DNA of 64,000 bases, taken from SZUA-309 sp965215995 (GTDB lineage Bacteria; Pseudomonadota; Gammaproteobacteria; Pseudomonadales; Azotimanducaceae). The stretch lies in the NCBI GenBank assembly GCA_965215995.1, contig OZ244128.1:4526001-4590000 (forward strand). Direction: 5' to 3'. Each line of letters starts with the position of its first letter. The stretch's first letter is position 1. The translations under genes and the position numbers were made by a program. The notes beneath the pieces are model-generated. The model made no database searches. It was not told the origin of the DNA and worked only from the letters and a program-made list of their open reading frames with translations. Shown here in pieces: positions 25,469-34,387 of this stretch.

Positions 25469-26443
25469 CTAAACCGCACCAACCGCCAGCAGACCAAGGT
25501 AGATGAACAAGACCGTTGTGGCACTCAAGAACCAAACCACCCGGTCGCGTCGAGACAGCAGGAGCTGAGTCGTCAGGAGAGCACCAACCGGAGCCACGAG
25601 TACGTAGGTATACACCAGCGTCTGGATAAACTCGGCGAGCATGAGACCGAGACCCGCCGCCAACGAACCGGACTCGGACACTTCCACGGTATCCAACAAG
25701 GCAAACGGCACTGAGAACACCACGCCGATCTGGAGATACAACCTCACCTCAGCTCGGGCGCGCGACCGCCACGGTGCAAAAAGCACGCCGACAATCGGCC
25801 GCAACACCAGAAGCCAGATGCTGCCAGGGTCTACGGTGTGGTAGTACAGCCGCAAACGGTGATTCCAGCGACTCAGACCGCTCAACACGGGAACTTGCGT
25901 TACACCTTTCCATCGGGCTGCGGTCAGGGTGACAACTATGAACACCAGGGTAATGCCCACCGGCTCGTAGATCCCGGTCGAACCGGCAATTACGCCCATC
26001 GATAGACCGATCAGGCTCAGCACCACGGTGCTGCCCGCTACCAGCGAGCGACCGCTCCGTTTGTCGACCCAACTCGGTGGGCCGCTAAGGTTCAGTTCGT
26101 GCTTCGGCGGCAGAAACCCTAGTCCCAGCGGGGGTTGGTGGTTTTTTTTTCGGGCGTCTTCTTCCTTATTGAAGCCTTCGACCATCGTTCGCAGACGGAA
26201 CAGATCCCGTGCCCACCAGATCAGACCCCCACCGGCGGTCAAGAGCATGAGAGTGCCCGTCAGTGTCTTGCCGAGGTAGAAACGATGTGCACCGAAAATG
26301 CCCGCCAACGCCGCGAGTGTGACGGCGACTGGAAAGCTCTTGAACCGATATCGGTAGAGTTCGGCAACGATTTCGGCGGAGAAATCCGGATCGTCATCCT
26401 GCACGATGGTAACGAGTCCATAGTGAGTGGCTGTACACGGCAC
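25469..26443 (-). CDS. TM2-domain membrane protein
   Basis: This 324-residue protein has an N-terminal TM2 domain: a helix, then FGAHRFYLGK, then a second helix and WWARDLFRL. It continues with four or more further hydrophobic segments (residues about 120-320). TM2 proteins are of unknown function in bacteria. The multi-helix C-terminal half is not a common TM2 arrangement and may be a second domain. It is convergent with the SDR gene (63 bp apart) and divergent from the amidase. Confidence 0.7.
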   Translation of the reverse strand: MPCTATHYGLVTIVQDDDPDFSAEIVAELYRYRFKSFPVAVTLAALAGIFGAHRFYLGKTLTGTLMLLTAGGGLIWWARDLFRLRTMVEGFNKEEDARKKNHQPPLGLGFLPPKHELNLSGPPSWVDKRSGRSLVAGSTVVLSLIGLSMGVIAGSTGIYEPVGITLVFIVVTLTAARWKGVTQVPVLSGLSRWNHRLRLYYHTVDPGSIWLLVLRPIVGVLFAPWRSRARAEVRLYLQIGVVFSVPFALLDTVEVSESGSLAAGLGLMLAEFIQTLVYTYVLVAPVGALLTTQLLLSRRDRVVWFLSATTVLFIYLGLLAVGAV

Positions 26444-26557
26444 AACTCCGTGGCAACAGCATGTTACAGCGCTCGCGGGTACGAGCCGAACCTTCGTTAA
26501 CCCTGACGGGCCGCCGTCTGCTTAAATGAGTAGGACGTGATTGGGGGAGCCGGGGAA

Positions 26558-28093
26558 GTGAAACGACGACGTTTTCTCGAAGGGGCCATTACTTCAGGCG
26601 CAGCCGCCGCCGTCCCGCTGTTAAGCACCCGGTCAGCCGGGGCAGCCGATCTGCCTTCTGAGATCACTGAGATGACCGCATCAACGCTGTCCTCAGCGAT
26701 TCGGCAGCGAAGTGTCGGCTGCGAAGAAGTGATGCGCGCCTATCTGGCACGCATCCGCCGATTCAACCCTGTCTACAACGCAATCGTCAGCATGCTGCCG
26801 GATGACGAGTGTGTTCGATTGGCCAGGAGCGCGGATGCCGCACTGAGTCGCGGTGAGTATTGGGGTTGGCTGCACGGAATGCCGCACGCGGTCAAGGATC
26901 TCAGTGATGTTCGCGGTTTTCCGACCAGCAGCCGATCTCCGATCATCGAAGGGGTAGTGGCCGAGCGCGACAGCTTCATGGTGGCCTGCATTCGGGCCGA
27001 GGGTGCACTTTTTATCGGAAAAACCAATGCGCCTGAGTTCGGTATGGGGTCGCAGACTTACAACACTGTCTTCGGAGCCACCGGCAGCGCATGCGACCCG
27101 AATCTGACCGCTGGAGGGAGCAGTGGCGGGGCAGCATCCGGTTTGGGCACCCATATGCTTCCCGTCGCGGACGGCGGTGACCTGATGGGATCACTACGTA
27201 ATCCTGGAGCGTTCAACAATGTGATTGGTTTTCGCCCCACCCAGGGGCGCGTGCCTGACCGCCCGCAGTCTGATCTTTTCTACCAGCAGATGGGGACATC
27301 TGGACCCATGGGTCGAAACACCGAGGATACCATCAGGCTGCTGCTGACCATTGCCGGTCACAACCCGGCCAATCCGCTGTCGCTTCGAGATGAGTTGCCT
27401 CCACCAGGTGACTACGAGCCGATGCCGTTGCGGGATCTGAAGATAGGATGGCTTGGCGATTACGAAGGTTATCTACCCATGGAGCCGGGTCTGCTGGCGC
27501 TATGCGAGTCTAACCTCAGGCTGCTTGAAGGAGCCGGCGTAATCGTTGAAACGTGCAGACCCAGGTTTGATATGGATCGCTTGTGGCAGACGTGGCTCAC
27601 CCTCAGGCATTGGCTTCGGTACTCGATGATGGACCTGTACGATGACCCCGAAACGAGGAAGCAACTGAAACCTGAAGCCATCTGGGAAATCGAAGGCGCA
27701 TTAAATACGAGCTCCAAGCAGATTTACGAGGCCGGTATAGCCCGTTCTGACTGGTTTCGCGCGGTCCATGCCCTGTTTGACGAGTACGATCTGTTGTTGC
27801 TGCCGACTGCACAGGTGTTTCCCTTCCCGAAGGACGTTCGCTGGCCGGACTCGATCAATGGCAAGGCCATGGACACCTACCATCGTTGGATGGAAGTGGT
27901 GATCGGCGGCACGCTGGCCGGTGTGCCTGTCATAAACGTGCCTGCTGGATTCGATGACCGAGGCAGACCCATGGGTCTTCAAGTCATGGCGCCATTTGGC
28001 CATGACCAGAAAGCGCTGGAGTTCGCGATGACCTATGAGAGCGTCACGGGTCATCTGAATCGCCGCCCGGCCCTTGTGTCCGAGCTAGGCTAG
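26558..28093 (+). CDS. Tat-exported amidase
   Basis: This 511-residue amidase-signature enzyme would hydrolyse an amide to acid and ammonia in the periplasm. The N-terminus (MKRRRFLEGAITSGAAAAVP) has a twin-arginine signal. Catalytic residues are visible: Lys113 in HAVKDLSDV, the cis-Ser in GGSSGG at about 188, and the nucleophile Ser212 in LMGSLRNPG. The usual GxDxGGS is altered to VADGGDLMGS. Start GTG 26558 is favoured because the Tat motif begins there and GGGGGAG lies upstream; the frame opens at GTG 26537. Confidence 0.85.
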   Translation: MKRRRFLEGAITSGAAAAVPLLSTRSAGAADLPSEITEMTASTLSSAIRQRSVGCEEVMRAYLARIRRFNPVYNAIVSMLPDDECVRLARSADAALSRGEYWGWLHGMPHAVKDLSDVRGFPTSSRSPIIEGVVAERDSFMVACIRAEGALFIGKTNAPEFGMGSQTYNTVFGATGSACDPNLTAGGSSGGAASGLGTHMLPVADGGDLMGSLRNPGAFNNVIGFRPTQGRVPDRPQSDLFYQQMGTSGPMGRNTEDTIRLLLTIAGHNPANPLSLRDELPPPGDYEPMPLRDLKIGWLGDYEGYLPMEPGLLALCESNLRLLEGAGVIVETCRPRFDMDRLWQTWLTLRHWLRYSMMDLYDDPETRKQLKPEAIWEIEGALNTSSKQIYEAGIARSDWFRAVHALFDEYDLLLLPTAQVFPFPKDVRWPDSINGKAMDTYHRWMEVVIGGTLAGVPVINVPAGFDDRGRPMGLQVMAPFGHDQKALEFAMTYESVTGHLNRRPALVSELG

Positions 28094-28204
28094 CTTGCGC
28101 ATAGTCGAGCGGTGCATCGAGCGCTCCTATCCCCTTGCCGTTGTCTATGAATTCTCAACCAGGATGTCATTATTTAGGGATAAGTTCTGAATAAGGAAAC
28201 ATCG

Positions 28205-28387
28205 ATGGTTCACCTCGACTTGACAGATGACGAAGCTCGGCTTCTATCCGAGTTCATTGAATCGACACTCGGTAATCTGAGCTACGAGATCAGTGATACT
28301 GATACCAGGGAATTCCGCGACGGCCTCAAGGCAAAAAGAGATGTCCTGGTCAAAGTGAAAGAAGCGCTTGCGTCAGCCATTGGTTGA
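28205..28387 (+). CDS. Conserved small protein of unknown function
   Basis: This 60-residue protein has a good ribosome site (AAGGA) before its ATG. It is charged and fully helical in pattern (LTDDEARLLSEFIESTLGNL, then EFRDGLKAKRDVLVKVKEAL). Proteins of this size and sequence occur widely in bacteria as single-domain unknowns. It overlaps nothing and ends 7 bp before the convergent quinone oxidoreductase-like gene. Confidence 0.65.
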   Translation: MVHLDLTDDEARLLSEFIESTLGNLSYEISDTDTREFRDGLKAKRDVLVKVKEALASAIG

Positions 28388-28394
28388 CGTCTCG

Positions 28395-29384
28395 TCAGCG
28401 GCTCGGGGTCATCACAACCCGGCCAACGGTTTCTCTGTTGCTCAGGCGAGCCAGCGCCGCAGGTAGCTCGGCAAAACTCACCACCGAGTCGATCATCGGT
28501 GATATCGAGCCATCTTCCAGTAACGCAGCAAGCTCTGCATAGCACTCCTTGAACGCTGCTGGATTCCGAGTCCAGTAGCCGCCCATGTGCACGCCGACCA
28601 CGGAATAGTTCTTCACCAGCGCATGGTTGAGAGGCGCGGAAGGAATGTCACCGCTGGCGAATCCGATGACCAGCAACCGCCCTTCCCAGGCAACCAGCCT
28701 CCGTGCCACATCGAAGTACCTGCCGCCCACAGGGTCGTAAACCACATCGACACCCCGCCCATCGGTCATGGCCATTACCCGTTCGTAGAGGTCTTCGCTC
28801 GAGTAGTCGATGACTTCGTCAGCGCCCAGCGTACGGCAGGCTTCCACCTTCGCAGCGCCACCTGCTGCGGCAACCACCCAGCAGCCATGTTGCTTGGCGA
28901 GTTCCACGGCTGCGGATCCGACGCCACCAGCGGCCGCCAGCACCAGTACCGTTTCCCCGGATCTCAGCTGTCCGCGGAGATGCAGACCAAACCAGGCCGT
29001 GCCGTAAGTAACGTGCATTGCGCAGACCTTCACCGGATCGGCGCTGCCGGGAATCAGGGTGGCCTGATCGGCAAGGAGCAGCGCTTCTTCGGCGAAGGCG
29101 CCGAACCCGTCGACCGTGGTGCCGATCACCCTATCGCCTCGCTTGAAATGAGGGCTTGCGGAGCGAAGAACTTCGCCGACTGCGTACATGCCGGGCACGA
29201 AGGGTGGTGCAAGTTTGACCTGATAGCGGCCTTCGCACTGCAGGATGTCGGCGAAGTTCAGATCGGCCGCCAGCACCTTCACGTGCAGACGGCCTGCTTC
29301 CGGCTCCGGCACGTCGAGTTCGGTGGCGTTCAGGACGTCCCAGGGAAGGCCGAGCTCGTTCAATCGCCAGGCACGCATGCTCAT
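28395..29384 (-). CDS. NADPH:quinone oxidoreductase-like MDR protein
   Basis: This 329-residue zinc-independent medium-chain reductase matches the quinone oxidoreductase group: LNFADILQCEGRYQ, then PFVPGMYAVGEV, the Rossmann motif LAAAGGVGSAAVELAK, and the C-terminal NRETVGRVVMTP. It would reduce quinones or enones with NADPH. The start overlaps the stop of the upstream AhpD-like selenoprotein gene (29381-29384, ATGA), so its translation is probably coupled to readthrough of that gene's UGA. Confidence 0.85.
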   Translation of the reverse strand: MSMRAWRLNELGLPWDVLNATELDVPEPEAGRLHVKVLAADLNFADILQCEGRYQVKLAPPFVPGMYAVGEVLRSASPHFKRGDRVIGTTVDGFGAFAEEALLLADQATLIPGSADPVKVCAMHVTYGTAWFGLHLRGQLRSGETVLVLAAAGGVGSAAVELAKQHGCWVVAAAGGAAKVEACRTLGADEVIDYSSEDLYERVMAMTDGRGVDVVYDPVGGRYFDVARRLVAWEGRLLVIGFASGDIPSAPLNHALVKNYSVVGVHMGGYWTRNPAAFKECYAELAALLEDGSISPMIDSVVSFAELPAALARLSNRETVGRVVMTPSR

Positions 29385-30478
29385 GCGAGCCTGGCGCTCG
29401 GTAACTCGTTCAGACCAAGCTGCTCGCGTACCTCTGCGTTGGCTTCAGCCATGAAGCCATCGACCGGAATGCCGGTGCTATCGGCGATCCGAACCATGCG
29501 CTGGAAGTTCCCAATCACACCCGCGGCATCCACCATGGCGGCTTCTCCCAGCGCATCCACGAGTGCTGCCCGCGCCGCTTCCAGGTCAGCCGGGTTCTGC
29601 AGGGCGGCATCCGTGAAGCGGACCAGTTCGCTGCCGCCAGGAACGCCGCTGTCGACCGCCTGACCTTGAACGATCGCGTTCAGATCAACTTCCGTGCTGC
29701 TCCCACGGAGCATCAGGCTGTGCGCGTTGGTTCAGTAGAAGCAGTCGTTGTAGTAAGAGGTTCTGGCAGCGACCAGCTCCGTCTGCGCTCGAGACAACGT
29801 CAGCCTGCCGTTCTTGGCGAAGTCGCCAACTTCCGGGGTAGGCAGGTAGTGGGCTTCACTCAGGCGGTTCAGCCAGCGTACCGCTTCGGGCACCAGGCTC
29901 ATGGCCCTGATCACGTGACCCATCTGCGGTGCGCCGAAGTAGATGTCTGCTTCCCGCTCGCTGAGGTTTTCCGGGAAAATCATGGGAACCCAGGCCACAT
30001 CCACTGCTGCACCGGGCGGCAGATAGCCATCGGGTTCGCCTGGGAGTGGCTGGGGGAGGGGTTCCAACGGCAGGTCGAGGGCACGATGCAGGCTATCGAT
30101 ACTGATCAGATTGACGATCAGGCTGACCATTTCCACGTAGTGCCCGTAGGTGAAGGTGTCATCCAGCAGGCCTTCAACCCAGGTACCTGTCAGACGTGCG
30201 GGGTCCGTGGTGATTCGATGCACGGCGTCCACCACCTTGTCCGTGATGCCATCGCCGGTACCGTCATGGGTGCCGGTCACAGCATTCGGTGAAAGTGCGG
30301 CCTTGCGTTCGCTGCAGAGCGCGCAGTCCTGCGCAGCTCTGCTGGCGGTGGCTATGGCAACCCGGTCTGACCCCGTCCACCAGGAGCCCGGCTGTGCCAT
30401 GTAGTCCCAGGCGCCTCGATGCGCGGCCGCTTTGTATTCAGGGAGGCAGTACGGTGCGTCGCTGTAGTCGAATGCCAT
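29381..30478 (-). CDS. Alkylhydroperoxidase (AhpD)-related selenoprotein, in-frame UGA
   Basis: Two open frames on the minus strand, 30478-29735 and 29713-29381, lie in the same phase and are separated only by a TGA at 29732-29734 and six sense codons. Read as one, they give a 365-residue protein with Sec249 in C246-F-Y-U249-T-N-A-H253. This matches the CxxCxxxH active site of AhpD/carboxymuconolactone decarboxylase-type peroxidases, in which the second cysteine is the peroxide-reactive one. A second CxxC (C52-A-L-C55) lies in the N-terminal half. A hairpin with a GTG loop follows the TGA. It is probably a peroxidase. An alternative is a nonsense mutation. It overlaps the MDR gene by 4 bp. 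Confidence 0.85.
29698..29712 (-). promoter_or_regulatory. Bacterial-type SECIS hairpin candidate
   Basis: On the coding strand, starting 20 nt after the UGA, TGCTCC, loop GTG and GGAGCA make a perfect six-pair stem whose three-base loop contains GU; two more pairs (TG with CA) can form below an A-G mismatch. The loop lies 26-28 nt downstream of the UGA, which is within the range known for bacterial SECIS elements recognised by SelB. Structure prediction was done by eye only. Confidence 0.7.
29732..29734 (-). other. Candidate selenocysteine codon (TGA)
   Basis: This TGA is at codon 249 of the AhpD-related gene, between TAC (Tyr) and ACC (Thr). It replaces the cysteine codon (TGC or TGT) expected in CxxC, a single-base difference at the third position. 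Ordinary gene finders end the gene here. Confidence 0.8.
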
Positions 30479-30485
30479 GGGTCAC

Positions 30486-30893
30486 TCACTGCGGATCCAG
30501 GCGGACGAAATACCTTGGTGCGAATCCCATCAGGAAGCGCATTAAGAACGGGATTGGCTGGACTTCGGTATGCAGGCGTCTGTGCTGATTTTCGTCTTCC
30601 ACCAGGACTGCAACGTAATCGGCCCTCTCACCGTTGCGGGTGATGGCTACCTGCGGGTTCTCTTTGACGTCACCGTACCAGGATCTGGGCCAGTGATTGA
30701 CCGCCACATAGAGCGCGTCTCCATCGTCAATGGCCGATAGAACCCGGTCGTTCTGATTACCGTCTGAATCCGTGGTGGTGATGATCAGCGTGTTGCCTTG
30801 TTCCGGCTGGTAGTAGCCGAGCAGCGACTCGAACACCACCACGATACCGACGTAAACGGCCAGCAGGATGCCGATAACTTTGACGATCTTCAT
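30486..30893 (-). CDS. Deazaflavin/nitroreductase-like small protein with N-terminal anchor
   Basis: This 135-residue protein has a single N-terminal membrane helix (KIVKVIGILLAVYVGIVVVF). The rest looks like a compact split-barrel domain: RVLSAIDDGDALYVAVNHWPRSWYG, then NPQVAITRNGERADYVAV. This is similar to the small deazaflavin-dependent nitroreductase/DUF385-type folds that bind a flavin-like cofactor, but no cofactor motif is certain. It ends 7 bp before the start of the AhpD-related gene, so it is likely the first gene of that operon. Confidence 0.65.
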   Translation of the reverse strand: MKIVKVIGILLAVYVGIVVVFESLLGYYQPEQGNTLIITTTDSDGNQNDRVLSAIDDGDALYVAVNHWPRSWYGDVKENPQVAITRNGERADYVAVLVEDENQHRRLHTEVQPIPFLMRFLMGFAPRYFVRLDPQ

Positions 30894-30947
30894 CTGTGTC
30901 TCTCTCCCATTGGGGGTGTCAGTTTACCCTTCGAAGGCGGATGGCGC

Positions 30948-31649
30948 TCAATCAGGCTGTGCTTCCACCGGGCTCTCCAGTGTGCCCAGCGGTTCGCTGG
31001 TGATCTGCACGGTAGCCTCTGTGCTGGCGGACAGTTCCGGCAGGTAGTGGAGCACGGCGACCAGATCACCGGTAGCCAGAGATCGATCTGCTGCCAGAGT
31101 CAAGGCCACGGCCGTTGGATCCGGAAGAACGAGCTGAGCTTCCTGTTCTCCGGCAGCAACCTCGAGGGGAAACTCGAGAACATCCGGTAACTCGTCAGGC
31201 GTCGTCAGCCAGGGTCCAACCGCTAGGGTGGCGGGTGAGAGATAGCAGATCAGCATGTAGCCGAGTGCTTCGTGGCCTGCTTCCGTCGTCTGCACCGCCA
31301 CAACCACGCCGGCAGCGACAGGTTTCACATCGCCTTCAGGAATCCGTAGCGGGCGTTTGCTGCCGCGGAGAAACTTCGGATCGACGCTGACGGGCTCCTC
31401 CCGGGCATCATCGAACAGGCAGAGCAGCTGCTCTGCATCCGGGATAGGTGTGCGCAGCTGAACCTTGTCCAGGCGGTAGTCAGGGGATTCTTCCGCGGCC
31501 GTATCCAGTGCACGCACGAGGCCGTTCGCCGCGAGGAGGCCTTTCAGGGAATCGTATTCGGGCAGGTGACGGCCCAGGTCGACCACGCGACCTTCGATCA
31601 CCGCGCCAAAGGACGATTCATCCCCGGCATTGAAGCTGAGCAGCTGCAC
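30948..31649 (-). CDS. Degenerate fumarylacetoacetate hydrolase-like protein
   Basis: This 233-residue protein has the N-terminal extension typical of FAH family enzymes (LLSFNAGDESSFGAVIEGRV, then VQLRTPIPDAEQLLCLF). Its C-terminal half aligns in pattern with the FAH core, but the acidic metal-ligand motif (usually ExE) and the GEL/SARD-type residues are missing (KPVAAGVVVAVQTTEAGHEA instead). It is therefore probably not a metal-dependent hydrolase. GTG 31649 is favoured as the start because an upstream extension to 31733 is unlike the family. It is a likely member of the same operon as the downstream minus-strand genes. Confidence 0.6.
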   Translation of the reverse strand: MQLLSFNAGDESSFGAVIEGRVVDLGRHLPEYDSLKGLLAANGLVRALDTAAEESPDYRLDKVQLRTPIPDAEQLLCLFDDAREEPVSVDPKFLRGSKRPLRIPEGDVKPVAAGVVVAVQTTEAGHEALGYMLICYLSPATLAVGPWLTTPDELPDVLEFPLEVAAGEQEAQLVLPDPTAVALTLAADRSLATGDLVAVLHYLPELSASTEATVQITSEPLGTLESPVEAQPD

Positions 31650-31766
31650 TTGGCCCCGTCCCCCTCTGGTTTGACCGTGCTTGGATCGGTGGTGAGAATT
31701 AACCACCCGTTCAGCCAAGTCAAACGTGATCACGGGTCGTCAGGATCACGCGCACCCGGAGTAACA

Positions 31767-34367
31767 ATGCGCTCGACTTTCCTCACAGCTATTCTCATCT
31801 CTACCTGTTTGCCATTTGTCGTGCTGGCAGCTGATGGTCCCCAGCCGGTGACCGGACCTTTTGCCCACCCGAATCAGGTGGCGCTGACCGACTACTTCCC
31901 GCCCGCAGACGCTGAAACCGGTTTTGATCAGACAGTGCCGAAACCGGACGATGTCATCGGTCACAGTATCGGCAGCAGATTTGCCAGGCACGATCTCGTG
32001 GTGGCCTGGTTCGAGACGCTGGCTGCGGCCTCGCCGAAAGTGGAGCTCGTTGAGATTGGCCGTACTTATGAAGGGCGCCGTCAGATCACTGCCATCATCT
32101 CGTCGGTGCGGAATATCGATCGGCTTGCCGAAGTGCAGCGCGCCCACCTGGCAAACGAATCCGACGCACCGATCTTCACCTGGCACGGCTACAGCGTCCA
32201 CGGCAACGAGGGGAGTGGCGTGCAGGCGGCGATGGCCGTCGCCTGGTACCTGGCTGCCAGCACCGATGACGACGTGCGCGAGCTGCTACGCAACGCCGTG
32301 GTGATGATCGATCCGTCCCTTAATCCGGATGGCTACGGTCGCTTCTCCACCTGGGCCAATCACGCCCGTGGTCGGGTTCACGTCGCGGATCCGGCCCACC
32401 GCGAGCGAACCGAGTTCTGGCCAGGCGGACGCGGTAACCACTACTTCTTCGACCTCAACCGTGACTGGCTGCTGTTGCAGCATCCGGAAACCCTGAACCG
32501 GGTTCGGCTTCTGCAGAAGTATCGTCCGCTGGTGATGACGGATCACCACGAGATGGGTAGCGATCGGACTTTTTTCTTTCAACCGGGTGTGGAGAGCCGC
32601 TGGCATCCGATGATACCGGCCGCCAATCGGCAGCTGACCGAGCGTCTCGGCAGCTTTCACGCACGTGCGCTGGACAGAGCAGAAAGGCTCTACTACCAAG
32701 GCGAGTCGTTCGATGACTTCTATCCCGGTAAGGGATCCACCTGGCCGGACCTGCAGGGCACGGTGGGCGTGCTCTTCGAGCAGGCCAGCACAGCGGGATT
32801 GGTGCGCGATACCGATCATGGTCGAATCACGCTGCCCATGGCCGTGCACAATCAGGTGATTTCGACCCTTTCCACCCTCGAAGGCAGCAAAGAGATGGCG
32901 TCGGACCTCCGGCGTTACCGTGGTGACTATCAGGAGCGAAAGCATGTGCCGGGGGGTCTGCCGGGTGCCTGGATATTCGATGATGGTGGGGACCCCAGTC
33001 GCGCCGCTGCCATGATTGAAGTGCTCAAAGGGCAGGGGCTCACCGTATTCGGCATCACGGAAACGGTCCGAGGCAGCAATGGTAGCTACCTGCCGGGTCG
33101 GGCCTGGGTGGTTCCGGTGCTTGGTGCAGAGGCACCGCTGGTGCAGACGCTTTTCGAAGACGTGCGCAGTTTTGCGGACTCCACGTTCTATGACGTATCC
33201 GCCTGGTCGCTGCCGCATGCCTTCGGCGTCCGAGCAAGCGCCTTATCCAGGGTGCCATCAAAGCTGGATACAGAAAGTCATGTGAACCGGAACTACGGCA
33301 CCAGCGGTCGCCGTGATGCTTCCGCCTGGGTGCTGCCATGGGATGATTTCTACGCGCCGACGGTGCTGGCGCGTCTGCAGGCAGCCGGTGTGCGAGCCCG
33401 AGTGGCGCTGAACCCGTTTGAGTCGACGAGTGATGGTGAAGCGGTGAGTTTCCGGCGTGGATCGGTGGTGATTCATGAAGCGGACGTGCCGGATGTGGAC
33501 GAACGGAAGCGCGATTTCCTGGCTCGAATCGCTGCGGGTGATGCGCCTCTGGTGGGGTTGGATACAGGACGCTCCCGCAGCGGACCTGATCTCGGCAGCC
33601 CGAGGCTGCGACCACTAACGCCGGCAAAGGTCGCTCTCGTTGCCGGTCGGGGTGTCAACCCTCTGTCCGCCGGTAGCATCTGGCATGCTCTGGATGCGCG
33701 CCTTGGCTTTCCGGTCTCTCTAATCGAGCCGGAGATGCTGAGCGAGATCGTGCTCAATCGGCACACCCATCTCATCATCGCCGATGGCGAGTACGAGGAG
33801 GTTTCCGAGGAACTTGCGCTGCTGATCGACCGATGGACCGAAGCGGGAGGTGTGCTCATCCTTGTCAGAGGCGCTGCGACCTGGGCCCAGACCCGGGAGT
33901 GGTTGCCGGATCCCAAGCTGGAAGATCCGGAAAAGAGACGATTCGCCTATGGTGACATGGCTGAAAGAGATGGCGCCCAACAGATCGGCGGCGCGATTCT
34001 CGCCGTGCAGCTGGACGAAACGCACCCACTGGCGTTTGGAATCCGTGGTGGAACGGTCGGGGTGATGAAGCGGGGCACCACCATACTGAAAGCACCCTGG
34101 GACAATCCGTTTACCGTCGCGGGTGCTTATGCCGCCGCACCGCTGCTGTCCGGGTACCTGCCGGACGGTTTTTCTGACAAGCTTGCCGACACACCTGCCG
34201 TGCTGGCGGTGCCGAAAGGTGAGGGTGTGATCATTGCCTTTGCGGATGCGCCGGCTTTCCGGGCTGTCTGGTGGTCGAGCCAGCGACTGCTGGCCAACGC
34301 CATCAGCTTTGGCAGCGTGATCGATGCACCGCTCGGCACCTATGGCCCGGGACGGGAAACACGATAA
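31767..34367 (+). CDS. Exported M14 family metallocarboxypeptidase-like protein
   Basis: This 866-residue exported protein has a signal peptide (MRSTFLTAILISTCLPFVVLA). The zinc motif is HGNEGSG (His145 and Glu148), and the third zinc ligand lies in MTDHHEMGS (His260 or 261). These identify an M14-type peptidase domain that would remove C-terminal residues from peptides. Residues 400-866 form a second large region seen in long bacterial M14 proteins, with no recognised catalytic motif. Start ATG 31767 has CGGAG upstream; the longer frame from 31566 overlaps the FAH-like gene. Confidence 0.82.
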   Translation: MRSTFLTAILISTCLPFVVLAADGPQPVTGPFAHPNQVALTDYFPPADAETGFDQTVPKPDDVIGHSIGSRFARHDLVVAWFETLAAASPKVELVEIGRTYEGRRQITAIISSVRNIDRLAEVQRAHLANESDAPIFTWHGYSVHGNEGSGVQAAMAVAWYLAASTDDDVRELLRNAVVMIDPSLNPDGYGRFSTWANHARGRVHVADPAHRERTEFWPGGRGNHYFFDLNRDWLLLQHPETLNRVRLLQKYRPLVMTDHHEMGSDRTFFFQPGVESRWHPMIPAANRQLTERLGSFHARALDRAERLYYQGESFDDFYPGKGSTWPDLQGTVGVLFEQASTAGLVRDTDHGRITLPMAVHNQVISTLSTLEGSKEMASDLRRYRGDYQERKHVPGGLPGAWIFDDGGDPSRAAAMIEVLKGQGLTVFGITETVRGSNGSYLPGRAWVVPVLGAEAPLVQTLFEDVRSFADSTFYDVSAWSLPHAFGVRASALSRVPSKLDTESHVNRNYGTSGRRDASAWVLPWDDFYAPTVLARLQAAGVRARVALNPFESTSDGEAVSFRRGSVVIHEADVPDVDERKRDFLARIAAGDAPLVGLDTGRSRSGPDLGSPRLRPLTPAKVALVAGRGVNPLSAGSIWHALDARLGFPVSLIEPEMLSEIVLNRHTHLIIADGEYEEVSEELALLIDRWTEAGGVLILVRGAATWAQTREWLPDPKLEDPEKRRFAYGDMAERDGAQQIGGAILAVQLDETHPLAFGIRGGTVGVMKRGTTILKAPWDNPFTVAGAYAAAPLLSGYLPDGFSDKLADTPAVLAVPKGEGVIIAFADAPAFRAVWWSSQRLLANAISFGSVIDAPLGTYGPGRETR

Positions 34368-34387
34368 CGGAACGGCGCTGTCGAGAA

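Noticed and set aside
28587..29663. A 358-residue plus-strand open frame covering the UGA-containing gene
   Set aside because: Shadow of the MDR gene and of the selenoprotein C-terminus; its composition is typical of antisense frames.
29732..29734. TGA as a simple nonsense mutation or sequencing error
   Set aside because: Not fully excluded, but the exact fit to CxxUxxxH, the continued homology after it and the following hairpin make selenocysteine the better explanation.
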